NCBI GenBank assembly: GCA_023091665.1
Contig: JALJCQ010000013.1
Coordinates: 3,038,001 to 3,102,000 of the forward strand
From: Pythium myriotylum
Lineage: Eukaryota; Oomycota; Peronosporomycetes; Pythiales; Pythiaceae
DNA: 64,000 bases
Direction: 5' to 3'
Below the pieces are notes generated by a model that saw nothing but the letters and a program-made list of their open reading frames with translations, was not told where the DNA came from and did no database searches. Shown piece by piece: positions 44,532-56,240 of this stretch. The number at the start of each line of letters is the position of its first letter. Position 1 is the stretch's first letter. The position numbers and the translations under genes were made by a program.

Positions 44532-46350
44532 GCCTGCAGTTGTTCCAGCAACCACCCCATTCTGTCACAACGCATGGCAAGGTGGCTGGAGTTCTTCAGT
44601 CAATTCGAGTGTGCACACCAAGGGCAAGACTAATATTGTTGCGGACGTGCTCTCGCGTCCTCCGGTCACTGTGAGCATTGTGGATTCGGTCATTTTTCAC
44701 TCCAAGTTTGAAACTCGTGCTTCCAAGTTGCTGGTTAAGGGCGCGGGATCTCTCCTGCCGTTGCTCCAGTCTCCTCTGTCAGTTCACTTGTCCATCTTAG
44801 TGGTGGGGGAGGATGAGTCGTTTCTCGACGAACCACGAGCAGCGTATCGCGAAAATAGGACTGCATAGTCATTATCCAGGCTCTTACCCCACAAGGTAGT
44901 GAGTACGAGAGGCGATATGGGTTGCGAAACGGCCTGTTGCACGTGAAGAGCAACGATTCGATCACGGCGATTCGCGTTCCTCAGGTGGATTTAATCCTAC
45001 TTCGGTTATGCACGACTTCCATGATGCTTCAGTCGTCTCTCACCCGGGAGTTGAACGCACAATGCTCGCACTCGTCAGTATTTCTGGTGACCAGGTACTC
45101 CATTTTAGATCTCATTATGGATAAGTTCTTATAATGGACGCCCCTGTATTTTAAGGGGGGGGGGGGGGGGGGTTGGTCATGGTCACACCAACAGGGAGTC
45201 TGGAGCCTTCTCCCTCTCTCGAGTGAAAGGCACCTCAAGTGAGTAACCACCTCCTACGCGCGCCAAAATCGTGCGCGCCATTCACGAACTTGCCATTGAC
45301 AATGGCGCACCGCGGCGGTCGAAAGACCACGAAGGGCAAATCCGCCCAGCCAAAACGCTTCAAACGCAAGAGCTACTTGTACGCTCTGAAGAAAGAAGTG
45401 GTCATACGGTACAACAGCGGTTGGTCAATCGAAGCATCGCCTCAAATCTCCTCAGTGATGCCAAGCATAGCACGGTACGTAACCTCGTTTATTCGTGTAG
45501 GATGAATGCAACAGAATAATCCCTGACAATGCAAAGGCTGTGCTCTCATCCCCGAGGCGGGAGCCAACCACTTTGACGCTGCCACCAATGCTCGGTTGCT
45601 CTTCAACAATGTCGTTCGGTACTACTCGCTGCCAGAATCGATCGTCTTTGACCGTGATCCCAAGTTCACAAGTGCGTTCTGGACTGAACTGATGCGGATC
45701 ATGCAGGTACAACAGCGTATGGCAGTGTCCCGACGAGCTCAAGGCGATGGACGAAGCGAACGGCAAGTTCGAACCCTCGAAGACAGTCTTCGGTGCGTCG
45801 TATCTCACTATGGCGACGACTGGGTAAATTCCTTCCAACGGTGGAGTATGCACACGCAGCGTTAGTTTCCACGTCAACGAGGATTTCGCCTTTTGAAGTC
45901 GACTGTGGTCGAAAGCCGCGAGCCATCATTGCCGCTCAGAACAGTACATCGTCAGCAGCCACGAATTTCTCGCGCGTAAGACAAGAAACTATTGCCTTGG
46001 CTTAGCGAAACCTCAAACTGGCCCAAGAACGCCAAGCCAAGTACTAGATCAAGGCCGTTGTGCAATCGGATTCGGTGTTGATGATTTAGTCTACGTTGAC
46101 GCGCGTGTCCTCAGCAGCGAGCTTGGGCAACCAGACTGTGACCCCTCGCGAGATCCTGCCTGTAACAAGTTGATGCCGAAATGGTACGGCCCCTTTGAAG
46201 TCAAGGCTCGCATCGGTTCAAATGCGTATCGCATGGCACTACCGCGTCGGTACATCCCACGAGGACGCCATGCAACATTCAACGTGGACTAGTTGAACCC
46301 GTCAATTGATGTACCTAAGATCTTTCGTACCCGGCAAATCACACGATCAT
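44532..46350 (+). mobile_element. Degenerate gypsy element A, left part
   Basis: The ribonuclease H tail (HTKGKTNIVADVLSRPP) is at about 44605-44660. Integrase core remains are at about 45560-45800 (FNNVVRYYSLPESIVFDRDP and DGRSERQVRTLED). The integrase C-terminal part (MPKWYGPFEVKARIGSNAY) is at 46170-46230. Stops and frameshifts are many. The copia element at 46351 interrupts it; the chromodomain end resumes at 57416. A stretch at 45290-45420 (KRKSYLYALKKEVVIRYNSG) looks like a helix-turn-helix from another transposon. Confidence 0.65.
45155..45172. repeat. G18 homopolymer
   Basis: Eighteen consecutive G inside gypsy A debris. Confidence 0.9.
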
Positions 46351-46522
46351 TGTTACAGGTGGCACTATATAGGAAACCTACTATTGGTTAAATTCAAAAT
46401 TAGCCGGATCCTACCAGCCACAGGTTTGACGAAGGATGTGGAGGAGTGGCCACCTGAGTGCGCTCGACCGTTTCAGGCACGAGTCACACATGGCCACTCC
46501 CGAAACTGACGGCCACACAACA
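46351..46522 (+). repeat. Copia 5' LTR (172 bp)
   Basis: Starts TGTTACAGGTGGCAC, ends GGCCACACAACA. It matches the 3' LTR except for two deletions and scattered changes. Confidence 0.8.
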
Positions 46523-46564
46523 TTTCAAGTACTCGACCCGACCGTCCACAAGTAACCGACGACG

Positions 46565-47440
46565 ATGGCCTTCTCCGCCTCGTCCGACACCAAGCTCGAG
46601 CGGTTCTCCAGTAACCGCAGCGACTACGCTGTGTGGAAGGACCGGCTCCTCACGCATGTCCGCATGCGGGACGAGGAGTACCAGAGGAGTCAGCTTGAGA
46701 AGGCCAAGCCAGAGGCGAAGGTCGTCTTGGGGGACTTCTTTGAGTCCATCCCGATGCGTCCACCAGAAGCGGTGGACGGTGTTGAGGACACTGAAGCGGC
46801 GCGCTGGGAAAGTGCGAACTACAGTAGGGCATTTTCTGGTCTCCAGAAATTGTTCAACCAGTCGCTACCAAACCAGTTTCTCTCCGAAGATGGTCTCACA
46901 GATGGAGCCGTTGGAGGTCTGGCGCATGGTGGAGCGGGAGTATCGGGACAATGACGCCAGCACCATGATTGCGCTAGTCCAGCAGTGGCAAAAGGCGCTG
47001 ACGTCTCACTGGAAGAACATTCGGGCACTGTTCTCGCAGCTAAAGACGATTAGAAATGAGGCTAGTCGAAAAATAGATGCAGTTCAGCTGAATGGTGAAA
47101 TGTTCAGTGAGAATCTTCTGTGTACTGAGGTCCTGAATCAGCTACCTACAGAGGTGTGAGCAAGTTCGATTAAGACGAAAGCGGGCAGTTACAACATTGA
47201 AACGGTTGAAGCTGCTCTAGTCGCGCTTTTTGGTGATAAGTCTCGACAAGACATTGATGCTCGTCGGCGCACTGTCCCAGTCAACATGATGAAACCGCAG
47301 TTGCAGAAGAAACGTAAGGCTCCTGACACTGATGTGGACGGAGGATGTTTCTATTGCTTCCTGAAGGGACACATGAAGTAGGACTGTCCAGATCGTGCGG
47401 CAGATCGGGCCAAAGCGCTCTTCCGTACCAACAAGAATAC
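46565..47440 (+). pseudogene. Copia gag (broken)
   Basis: It starts MAFSASSDTKLERFSSNRSD and shifts frame near 46890 to continue VWRMVEREYRDNDASTMIAL. It stops at 47157-47159. A zinc knuckle of the type C-x2-C-x4-H-x4-C (CFYCFLKGHMK then DC) is interrupted by TAG at 47379-47381. Confidence 0.7.
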
Positions 47441-47495
47441 GGAACCGGGCGAATACACGGCCAATATCAAGAAGAAAAGGCCGACAGGCCTGAAC

Positions 47496-48971
47496 GTGGT
47501 GAACAACAAGTTTGCCGGGTTGGCGGCGTCGGTGGCCAACGCACAAGGGGCCAATGGAACGGTTCCGGAAGCTTCCCTACCGGTTTCGATCGGTACAAGT
47601 CAAGAGTCGGTCACGTCCCAGGTGACCTCTCCGGCATGTGACGGGATCCTGTTTGAGGATAGAAGCCCACCTGTTAACTCGGAGATCAGTTACTGCGTTG
47701 GCTCAGTCCAGCATGAAACTGTGGGAGGAAACGCCGACGACGTCGAGATGACGGTAAGAAGAAGATACACTACGTACTTGACTAAGCTGAGGACGTCGAA
47801 ACTGACACGGTCACTATGGATTGTGGATACAGGAGCAGGTCGAGCCATAACTGGTGACAGGAACTGGTTCGCGGAACTAGAGAGAGCAGAGACAGAGACA
47901 TTTGTCTACGGTAATGGAGGGACATCAACTAGCGGGATGAAAGGGGTAGCTAGGTTGTGTGTCTACAATACAAAAGGAAATTTCCATTACATGCACTTGT
48001 CTGATGTCTATTATAACCCACAGTGTGGGAATAATCTCATTAGTGCCTACCATCTAGCTAAGTATGGCTTCTGGTTTCTTCAGTCAAGTTGTGGTGAATT
48101 CCTCTTCTCTCTGAACCGAACAAATGAGTTACTGTTCGCTGCAGTGGCCATAGGACAAGTTTATTACCTACCGTCTGAAAGGTTGCGCCAGAATATGAAG
48201 ATTCAGGTGGTAAGGTCTGACCTGAAGACACATGTGACAAGGCAGGATAAGATACGCCTCCTCAAGGAATGGCATCTGAGACTAAGCCATGCCGAAAAGA
48301 GCGGCTACTAAGTACTATGTGGCCACACAATGGAAAATGTCCCGCAACTCCCTTAACAAGAGCTAAAGGACATTCCGCTGTTCTGTCGAACATGTGAGCT
48401 GGCGAACTCTAGGCGCATGTCATATAAGGGCATGATCGGAAGTCGACCAACGGAGCCACTTCACACTTTACATGTGGATACAACCGGAAAGATCAGGGTA
48501 CAAGGCCTGTATCTATCATCAGGATACCGGTATGCACTAGGTGTGGTTGATGATACAACCAGCTTCAAATGGTACTTTGTGCTGAAAAGCATGACAAAAG
48601 TCAGAGATAGGATCCGGGACTTATTGGTGCAACTGGAGGCCCAGTTCCCATACAAAGTTCGGAGAATCAGGACTGATGGAGGTTCAGAATTTGTCAATGG
48701 AGTTCTGGAAACTATCTGTAAAGAGAGGGGAATACTCTTTCAAAGGTCAAATGTTGAGTCACCCGAAGAGATTGGGAGCGCAGAACGTGCACACCAAACC
48801 CTCTTCAGAGAGGTTAGAAGTGAATTACTTGGTGCTCAGATGGGAGCAAGGTGGTGGCCTGAGGCACTTCATTATGCTGTAGCGGTTGAAAACCGGCTAA
48901 CTACCGCTCGTCTGGGTAATCAGAGCCCATTTGAGGCACTGTATCAGATGAAACCGGATGGTAGGGGATAA
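47496..48971 (+). pseudogene. Copia protease and integrase (broken)
   Basis: The protease active site WIVDTGAGRAITGD is at about 47817-47860. The gag-pre-integrase part (LLKEWHLRLSHAEKSGY) ends in a stop at about 48309. The integrase core lies at 48417-48971 with its acidic triad: HVDTTGKIRV, RRIRTDGGSEFVNG and SPEEIGSAERAHQT. Stop codons separate the two parts. Confidence 0.75.
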
Positions 48972-48974
48972 TAT

Positions 48975-50080
48975 GTGCCATGGGGGATAATATGTGACGC
49001 ACATATCCCAAAATCTAAAAGATCATATCCAAAACTGGGAAATCGCGGTCTAGAATGTAGGCTATTGGGTCTGACAGATGATCAGAAAGGATATAGGTTA
49101 TATGATGTCAAGAATAAGAAGATTCTGGTTGCTAGAGATGTCAAGTTTGGACAACCTGACACAGATAAGATCATAGAAAAGTCTATTCTCTCAGATTCTC
49201 CTGCTCTAAGTATTGAGGAAATCCAGGAGATCTCATGTCTGGGTAGTTACAAAAGACGGCTCTCAGAGGAGGAGACATATGCCCCTACCCAAAAGAGGCA
49301 TAAGACGGGTGAAGAGTCAAACGAAGAAGTGGGAGACACAGAAAGTGCTCAAAATATGGGAGACACTGAAAGTGCTCAGAATGTGGGAGAAGATGAGTCT
49401 GCGGGAGCAGTGGGAGATGAGTCGGTGGGTGAGATACCCCGGCTGCGACCACGTTCCCAGCGTATTAGGAAACCGAACCCTCAGTATCAAAGGTTTATCC
49501 GGTTCGTAAACAGCGTGATGATCAATAGGCCAGGTATCCCAATCCCTAGGTCCATAAAAGAGGCTCTGTCAGGCACACAAGCCAAGCAGTGGGAGGCAGC
49601 TGTATCTGAAGAGTATCAGGCACTCAGAGCAAATCAGACATGGAAACTGGTCACCCTACCCCCGGGTAGAAAAGCGCTTGGATGTCACTGGGTGTTCGAT
49701 GTAAAGTATAAGGCAGATGGGGCAGTTGAGCGTTTCAAGGCTCGACTGGTTGTCCAGGGGAACACCCAACAGTATGGAGTGGATTATCAGGAAATCTTTT
49801 CTCCCGTAGCTCGATATGAGAGTCTACGATTACTGTTGGCTGTCTCGACAATCCAGGACTTCCACGTCCACCAAATGGATGTGTCCACTGCACTTCTAAA
49901 TGGGCAACTGGACACTGAAATTTTCGTGCGCCAACCACCTGGCTTTAGTGACGGCATTACGGACCGTGTATGCTTGCTGCAGAAAAGTCTGTATGGGTTG
50001 AGGCAGGCACCCCGGATTAGGTATGGAGCGTTGAATGAGTTCCTAACCAATATTGGGTTTTTCCGGTGCAAAAAGGAGTA
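48975..50080 (+). pseudogene. Copia reverse transcriptase, first part
   Basis: It includes KQWEAAVSEEYQALRANQTW, LGCHWVFDVKYKADGAVERF, EIFSPVARYESLRLLLAV and LLQKSLYGLRQAPR. It is cut at about 50080 by gypsy B, just before the YVDD motif that resumes at 55278. Confidence 0.78.
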
Positions 50081-50099
50081 CGTAAAAAGTGGGAGGTAA

Positions 50100-51040
50100 A
50101 TGGAGTCACTCATCATGACCGTCGTCAATTCATGGCCGATTACGAGACCTACTTGTCGGCGATCAACGCGCTCCAGACCCAGTGGGGAGGCGTGCTTGTG
50201 ATGCCGGTGGGAACCTGTATCGAGCAGAAGACAAAGAAACGCATCGCGCGGTTCCAGTTCGACCGCCAAGCACACGAAGTGACCGAGCAGGAATGGATCG
50301 ATTACTTCAGGGAAGCTAACACGCCGAGCCACGTGGACTACGCCGCCATTGACATCGCGATGAAGCGGCTGCGACTTAACACGACTCTACCGGAGCCGGA
50401 GTCGCGTATGACGATGCTCGAGCTCCAGCTCGTCGACGTGCTTGACGAGTTCAACGTGACCGACCTCGCGTTCGAGCATGAGCAGCGCCGGCTCGTGAAG
50501 TACCTCACGGCCGCGCTGGCTCCTCCACGCTTCAAGGCTGTCGTTGAGACCAAGCTCACGCTCCAAGAGAATAAGTCTTACACGAAGGCCGTGGTTCCTT
50601 TCTGCCGGTGGGTTACAGGTATGTTGCGGGAGTACATGACTTGGGAGACGGCCGAGCCGGCCACAGTTCCACACGGCGGTGGGCGAGGAAATGGCGGGCG
50701 CGGGGGCAGTAACGGCGGGCGCGGGCAAGGAAGATCTGGTTCTGGTGGTGGCATGGGAGCCGCTCCAGCAGCCACGAGCAACCCGGCGACACAGACTGCG
50801 GGTGCCGGTGGGAGCCGCGGAGGTCGTGGTGGGCGAGGAAACAACTCGGGCGGCGCAGCTGCGGCTGCTGGGAATACCGTCGGCGCGGCGCGTCCGACTG
50901 GCGCGTGCTTGAAGTGTGGTTCGCTCGAACACGGCGTCCGAGCCTGTGACCAGCTCACTGATCCATCCGAGGCGACACGCCTACTGAAGGAGTGGCGTGA
51001 GCAACGCAAGGCCGGCAACAATGGCGCGAACGTTCGGCGA
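50100..51040 (+). CDS. Gypsy B gag
   Basis: An open frame begins in the copia join and reads NGVTHHDRRQFMADYETYLS. A capsid-like helical part follows, then a glycine/arginine-rich linker and one zinc knuckle (CLKCGSLEHGVRAC, C-x2-C-x4-H-x4-C). Zinc-knuckle gag proteins package the retroelement RNA. The true start is probably lost with the 5' LTR. Confidence 0.7.
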
Positions 51041-51602
51041 GTCGAGGTACCCGGAGAGAGAGAGAGAAGAACAAGAAGATCGCGGGACCGTGGAGGCCGT
51101 GGTCGACGGAGTCGGGGTGAAGGCGCTGCTGCTCGACTCTGGAGCCGACACGTCCGTCGTGGCGCGACGCGTGTTGGACGAGCTCCAGCGACAAGGCAAG
51201 TCGATCCGCGTGGAGCAGATCGAGCCCAAGAAGCTAACACCGTACGGTGGAGTGCCGGTCATCGCGACGAGGACGGTCACGTTCGGTGAGGTCGTGCTGA
51301 CGACGTCGGCCGGCCCGCTCATGCTGCGAAACGTCGGCTGCTACGTCGAGGAAGCGAACTCGTCGTGCGATCTGGTGCTTGGTCGCCCGATCATGAACGT
51401 GCTCGGGTACAGCACCGACAAGCTGTTGAAAGACGCGCGCGCCAGCAAGCCAGAATGGGAGCTTGGCAGAGCCGAGCCGAGGGTGAGGAAACCGCGCTCG
51501 CCCGAGTCCACCGACTCCAGGCGACCGTTCGAGATGCGTCGCCAGTGGCGACGGACGACGACACCGAGCGACACGAGACGAGAGCGGCGACGCCCACGAT
51601 GA
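50997..51602 (+). CDS. Gypsy B protease region
   Basis: It overlaps the end of gag in another frame and has the aspartic protease motif ALLLDSGADTSVVARR with a downstream CDLVLGRPIM (ILG-type) motif. The gag-protease frame change could be natural -1/+1 frameshifting or damage. Confidence 0.65.
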   Translation: MSNARPATMARTFGESRYPEREREEQEDRGTVEAVVDGVGVKALLLDSGADTSVVARRVLDELQRQGKSIRVEQIEPKKLTPYGGVPVIATRTVTFGEVVLTTSAGPLMLRNVGCYVEEANSSCDLVLGRPIMNVLGYSTDKLLKDARASKPEWELGRAEPRVRKPRSPESTDSRRPFEMRRQWRRTTTPSDTRRERRRPR

Positions 51603-53002
51603 CTCCGGGAGCGGTGGCCGACGTGATCGCGATGCTCGAGCGGCGGTTCGAGATCGCCGCGAGCATGGGGCTGACGGTCGGGGCGCGCGCGAAGCTGAAG
51701 ACGATCCTGCGCGTGCGGCTCGACACATTCAGGCTCGAGTTCGGCCAAGATCCGCCCGTGAAGGTCGAGCCGCTGCAGGTCAGGTTGAAGCCCGAAGCGA
51801 AGCCCGTGAAGGCGACGGCGCGTAGGTACTCCCCTGACGATCGCGCGTTCCTCGAGCGACACGTTGCGACGCTGCTGCAGTTTGGTTTGGTCTATGCCAA
51901 CCATCGTAGCCGGTGGGCCTCGGCCCCGCGAATTGTTCGGAAAAGGGAGCAGGATGTCGATCCGACGGCGGACCCGAGGATGACGGTCGATACGCGTGGG
52001 GTCAACGACCAGACTGAGGCAATGCCGTGGCCGACGCCCATCTTGGAAGTGGTGATTGCCGAACTGGAGGGCGCGACGGTCTTCTTCGTCCTCGACTGGT
52101 TCCGCGGATATTGGCAGCTGCCGCTGCACGTCGATTCGCAAGGGGTTATCTCCTTTATAACGCACAAGGGCGTCTACACCCCGACACGAGTCCCGATGGG
52201 AGCCACCGACTCCGTTGCGTACTGCCAGGGGGTGGTCGAGGAAATTTTCGGGGACCTGCTCGGTCACGGGATCCTCGCGTGGTTGGACGACATCCTCGGG
52301 TACGCCCAGGACGAGGAGAGTCTGATGCAATTGCTCGACCAGGTGCTCGCCCGCTGTGAGAAGTATGGGCTAAAATTACACGCCAAGAAGTGCCAGTTTT
52401 TTACCCGCGAAGTGAAATGGTGTGGCAAAGTCATCTCGGCTGCAGGTGTCCGGCACTGCCCAGAACGGATCCAGGGTCTTGTCGACCTTCAGCCGCCCAG
52501 GACGGCCGGCGACCTTCAGCAGTTCTTGTGCGCGGTGAATTGGATGCGATCCAGCATCCCGGAATACGCACAGCTGACAGGCCCGCTCTACGACGTTCTT
52601 GAGAGGGCCATAACCAAGGCCGGTTCGAGAAAAAAGAAGCAGTTACACAAGACGTTGTTAGTCGAGGTCGGCTGGGGTCCTGAGGATCAGGTTCGACTTG
52701 ACAGCGTGCGTGACGCGCTGCTGCGGATGGTGCCGCTCGCCCATCCCAGCCCTGAGGCCGACGTCTGCCTCTATATAGACGCCAGTCACGACTACTGGGG
52801 TGCGGTGGCGACGCAGCTGGAGCCCGGCGAGGCTCAGCTGCCGTTGGCTGAACAGAACCATCGACCCCTGGCCTTCCTCAGCGGCAGGTTCACCGGCGCG
52901 CCCAGCCGGTGGGCGACGATAGAAAAGGAGGCGTATGCAATTGTAGAAGCAACGCGCCGCCTCGAGTATCTCCTGTTGAGGCCCAAAGGATTCCGACTCT
53001 AG
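51365..53002 (+). pseudogene. Gypsy B reverse transcriptase
   Basis: It has TVDTRGVNDQTEAMPWPTP, FFVLDWFRGYWQLPL, the catalytic ILAWLDDILGYA (WLDD in place of the usual YxDD) and the connection and ribonuclease H start (DVCLYIDASHDYWGAVATQL). A TAG stop at 53000-53002 cuts ribonuclease H; the same frame continues with TDHRNLVYIFTPHG. Apart from this one stop the frame is intact. Confidence 0.8.
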
Positions 53003-54430
53003 ACTGATCATAGGAACCTCGTCTACATATTCACTCCGCACGGGAGCGACGGCCCGCTGGCCCGATACCAGGCTGATAAGTTGCAGCGGTGGGCTCTCTC
53101 GCTTATGTCTTTCAAATACTTGATCGAGCATGTTCCCGGCGAGGTAAACGCGTGGGGAGACCTGCTCAGCCGGTGGGGAGCAGGTCCTACGGCAGTCGAC
53201 GAGCGGCGGGCGACTCAAGTTGCGCGGCTGGCCGTGGTCGACCGCGTGTCGCCGCTCGAGGACGAGGACTTCGTATGGCCGAGCGAGGACGAGATTCGTC
53301 AAGCCCAGCAGAAGGCCCGCGCGGCGGCCGGCGGCGACTGGCCTGGGGGCGTCGAGTGGAACGACGAGCGAGGGCTCGCTTTTCTCGGCGGCGCAGTGTG
53401 GATCCCCGAGTGTCTGCATTGCATGGTGACGGCCAGTGGCAAGATCCCGCGACCGCACGGCGAGACACTGACGGCGACGAAGCCGAATGAGGTACTGCAT
53501 TTTGACTTCTTGACAATGCTCGAGGGCAAAGGAGGTTTCAAGTACGTACTCGTGATCAAGGACGGGATGTCCGGCTTCGTAGAGCTGATTGCGTGTGCTC
53601 GGGCGACGGCAGACCAGGCCGCGGCAGGACTGATCGACTGGTTCAAACGATTCGGAGTGGTGCATCTCTGGGTCTCTGACCGCGGTGCACACTTTAAGAA
53701 TGAAGTGATCAAGTTGCTCCAGCGTTTGCTTGGAGCTCACCACCACTTCACCACGGCCAACACGCCGTGGGAGAACGGCACGGTAGAAGTGGTCAACCGA
53801 GAGGTACTCAAGGCAGTCAAGGCCCTGTTGTCCGAGCGACGGCTCCAGGCCCAAGACTGGCCGCGGATTCTCCCCGTCGTGCAGTCCGCATTGAATGGCA
53901 TGCCAGCCGACCGACTCGGGGGCGCGGCTCCTGTGACGGCGTTCACAGGACTGCCCGCGGAGGCGCAGCTACTGGCGATCCTACACCCGCGTGCTCCGGT
54001 CCCCACGACGATCAAGTGGGTCGAGGAAGAGATCCAGCAGCATGCTGCTGCGATGCGCGTCGCACTCGACAACATGCATCGCGAGATGACGGACGTGTCC
54101 GAGAAAAAGAGGCGTACCGCACGCGAGCGCCACGCCAGGACGAAGGGAGTCGTCCTCCAGAAGTTCTCCGAAGGAGACTACGTGCTTGCTGCTACGGCTA
54201 CAGGCCGCAGCGGCAACAAGCTTGCGCTCGTCTGGCGAGGGCCCAAGCGACTCGTACGCGCTATCAACGACTACACGTTCGAAGTGCAAGATCTCATGGC
54301 ACCCTACGAGCTCTCAATCCGTCACGCCTCGCGCCTCCAGCTCTACCGTGAGGCGGCGCGTGGCGAGGAGCAGCTGCTCGTTGAGGCGAGGGAGGACACC
54401 TCGTCGAGGCGCTCAAGGCATGCAGGTTGA
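53003..54430 (+). CDS. Gypsy B RNase H end and integrase
   Basis: It continues ribonuclease H (LMSFKYLIEHVPGEVNAWGD) and then gives the integrase with its DD-E triad: LHFDFLTMLEGKGG, WVSDRGAHFKNEV and WENGTVEVVNREV. The C-terminal part (GDYVLAATATGRSGNKLALV) leads to the chromodomain, which is one frame over. Confidence 0.78.
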   Translation, partial: TDHRNLVYIFTPHGSDGPLARYQADKLQRWALSLMSFKYLIEHVPGEVNAWGDLLSRWGAGPTAVDERRATQVARLAVVDRVSPLEDEDFVWPSEDEIRQAQQKARAAAGGDWPGGVEWNDERGLAFLGGAVWIPECLHCMVTASGKIPRPHGETLTATKPNEVLHFDFLTMLEGKGGFKYVLVIKDGMSGFVELIACARATADQAAAGLIDWFKRFGVVHLWVSDRGAHFKNEVIKLLQRLLGAHHHFTTANTPWENGTVEVVNREVLKAVKALLSERRLQAQDWPRILPVVQSALNGMPADRLGGAAPVTAFTGLPAEAQLLAILHPRAPVPTTIKWVEEEIQQHAAAMRVALDNMHREMTDVSEKKRRTARERHARTKGVVLQKFSEGDYVLAATATGRSGNKLALVWRGPKRLVRAINDYTFEVQDLMAPYELSIRHASRLQLYREAARGEEQLLVEAREDTSSRRSRHAG

Positions 54431-54705
54431 GTCCGGCGACTCAGCGCTGGGAGATCCACGTGAAGTGGTTCGGCCTCGATGACATTGAGACGACGTGGGA
54501 GCCAGCCGAGACGATCCTCGAGGACGTTCCGGTTCTTTTCAGAGCATTCGTCGACGCCGACCCCGCCGACGAAGACCGACGTCTCATGGCCGCCGCCATG
54601 AACGTCGAAGTGCCGCCTGCGCAAGCTGCCGCCAAGCCAAGAAAGGCCGCAGGTAAACAGAAGCGGACAGCGCAGGGCAAGCAGAAGAAGTCGCCAGCCG
54701 TGTAG
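54385..54705 (+). CDS. Gypsy B C-terminal chromodomain
   Basis: HLVEALKACRLSPATQRWEI is followed by HVKWFGLDDIETTWEPAETI, a chromodomain as in chromovirus integrases, with a lysine-rich end. It is frame-shifted from the integrase. Chromodomains guide insertion to marked chromatin. Confidence 0.65.
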   Translation, partial: GEGGHLVEALKACRLSPATQRWEIHVKWFGLDDIETTWEPAETILEDVPVLFRAFVDADPADEDRRLMAAAMNVEVPPAQAAAKPRKAAGKQKRTAQGKQKKSPAV

Positions 54706-54774
54706 GCCGCCGCCGCAACAGCCGAGCACGTTGGCTCTGGCCGCGCGTGCATCGGCATTTCCATCTCCAAAAAT

Positions 54775-55217
54775 GGGGGGGGGGGGGGGGGGGGGGGGGG
54801 GGGAAGTGATCTGGCGGTATACGCCGCCAGACGATCCGATCCGCGATCGAATCGGCGGGACGTAGTATACGGTATACTTGAAGAACGGGACCGCGAAGGA
54901 TCCCATCCCAGGGGAGCCCAGGGGGGCCCTCTAGGAAGTCTGTGGTTTGTGGTGGCGAGGCTGGCAGAGGCCGCCACGCGTCAAATACAGTCAGTTTGGA
55001 TCTCGGGGGGGGGGGAAGTGATCTGGCGGTATACGCCGCCAGACGATCCGATCCGCGATCGAATCGGCGGGACGTAGTATACGGTATACTTGAAGAACGG
55101 GACCGCGAAGGATCCCATCCCAGGGGAGCCCAGGGGGGCCCTCTAGGAAGTCTGTGGTTTGCGGTGGCGAGGCTGGCAGAGGCCGCCACGCGTCAAATAC
55201 AGTCAGTTTGGATCTCA
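54775..55217. repeat. G29 run with two 201-bp copies (possible duplicated LTR)
   Basis: G29 (54775-54803), unit 54804-55004, G11 (55005-55015), unit 55016-55216. The two units differ at about one position (GTGG/GCGG near the end). Both begin AAGTGATCTGGCGG. A short palindrome GGCGGTATACGCC lies near the start. Confidence 0.8.
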
Positions 55218-56240
55218 CCATCGAGGCACCGTGTGCCGCTAGCTTTCTGCTAAAGGGAGATCAACGTAATCATCTGCGTGTACGTGGATGATCTCACAAT
55301 CGCCGGGACCAGTCTGGTTCTGATTCAGGAGGTAAAGGCCCGACTCTCATCAAGGTTCAAAATGAAAGATTTAGGAGAGGTCCATCATCTTTTAAAGATG
55401 GAAATAAAGTGGGATCGGCAGAGGAAATTACTGAGTCTTTCCCAACATCAGTATGCACAGGAACTTTTAAAGAAATTCAATATGGAAGACTGTAATACTG
55501 AGCCGACCCCACAGGCAAAGAGTGTGGAATTGGTAAAAGAGGAGAAAATGTCATAAGATCAGATTGCGGCTCAGCCGTTTGATTACAGAGGTCTTGTGGG
55601 TTCACTAATGTACCTTGTTAGGGGTACACGTCCAGATACCGCAAATGCAGTAAGGGAGCTCAGTAAGTTTCTGTCGTGCTACAATAGGTCCCATTGGCGG
55701 GCAGCACAGCGAGTACTGAAGTACTTGAAAGAAACATCGACGTATGAACTCGTCTATGATGGAACCAATAGGGAGGTTACATTCGAGTTATACACAGATG
55801 CGAGCTTCGCGAACGCTAATGAGGAAAGGCGGTCAGTTACTGGTTACATAACTATCCTCGCTGATGCATGTGTGTCATGGAAAAGCGCGAGACAGGACAC
55901 TGTTAGCCTCCACACTGCTTAGTCTGAGTTAATTGCCATAAGTGAGGGCATAAAAGAGAGTGAGTGGATGTGGCAACTACTTGAGGAACTAGGGTTTAGG
56001 CAAAATGCGCCTATTTTATGCTGGTGTGATAATACTGCTGCAATCAGTATTGTCAAAGATCCTGCCAATCACTCCTCGACTAAACATATTGAGACTCGGA
56101 GTATGTACTCGAGAGAGAGATATGAGAAGGGACACATTGAGGTTAGGTAATGTAATACAAAAGACATGGTGGCAGACGCACTGACAAAAGCGTTGCCACA
56201 AAATCAGTTCGAAAAATTAAGGGAGCAAATGGGAGTAAGG
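55218..56240 (+). pseudogene. Copia reverse transcriptase end and ribonuclease H
   Basis: It resumes the interrupted copia with VIICVYVDDLTIAG (55268-55310), then GSLMYLVRGTRPDTANAVRE and ribonuclease H (ELYTDASFANANEERRSVTG, KHIETRSMYSRERYEKGHIE, MVADALTKALPQNQ). In-frame stops are at about 55555, 55922 and 56150. Confidence 0.8.

Larger units (their letters stand above)
50081..55217 (+). mobile_element. Ty3/gypsy element B (chromovirus type) inside the copia element
   Basis: A gag-protease-RT-RNase H-integrase-chromodomain order with a likely 3' LTR. No 5' LTR is present at the left join: copia sequence (CGGTGCAAAAAGGAGTA) passes almost directly into gag. The right side has a polypurine-like AAAAATGGGG tract and two 201-bp copies of a sequence beginning near TGATCTGG; the last one ends GGATCTCA, so a short LTR (TG...CA) is likely. 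A clear target duplication is not visible. Confidence 0.75.

Noticed and set aside
52658..53854. 398-codon minus-strand frame across gypsy B
   Set aside because: Antisense shadow of the reverse transcriptase and integrase; it has no domain of its own.
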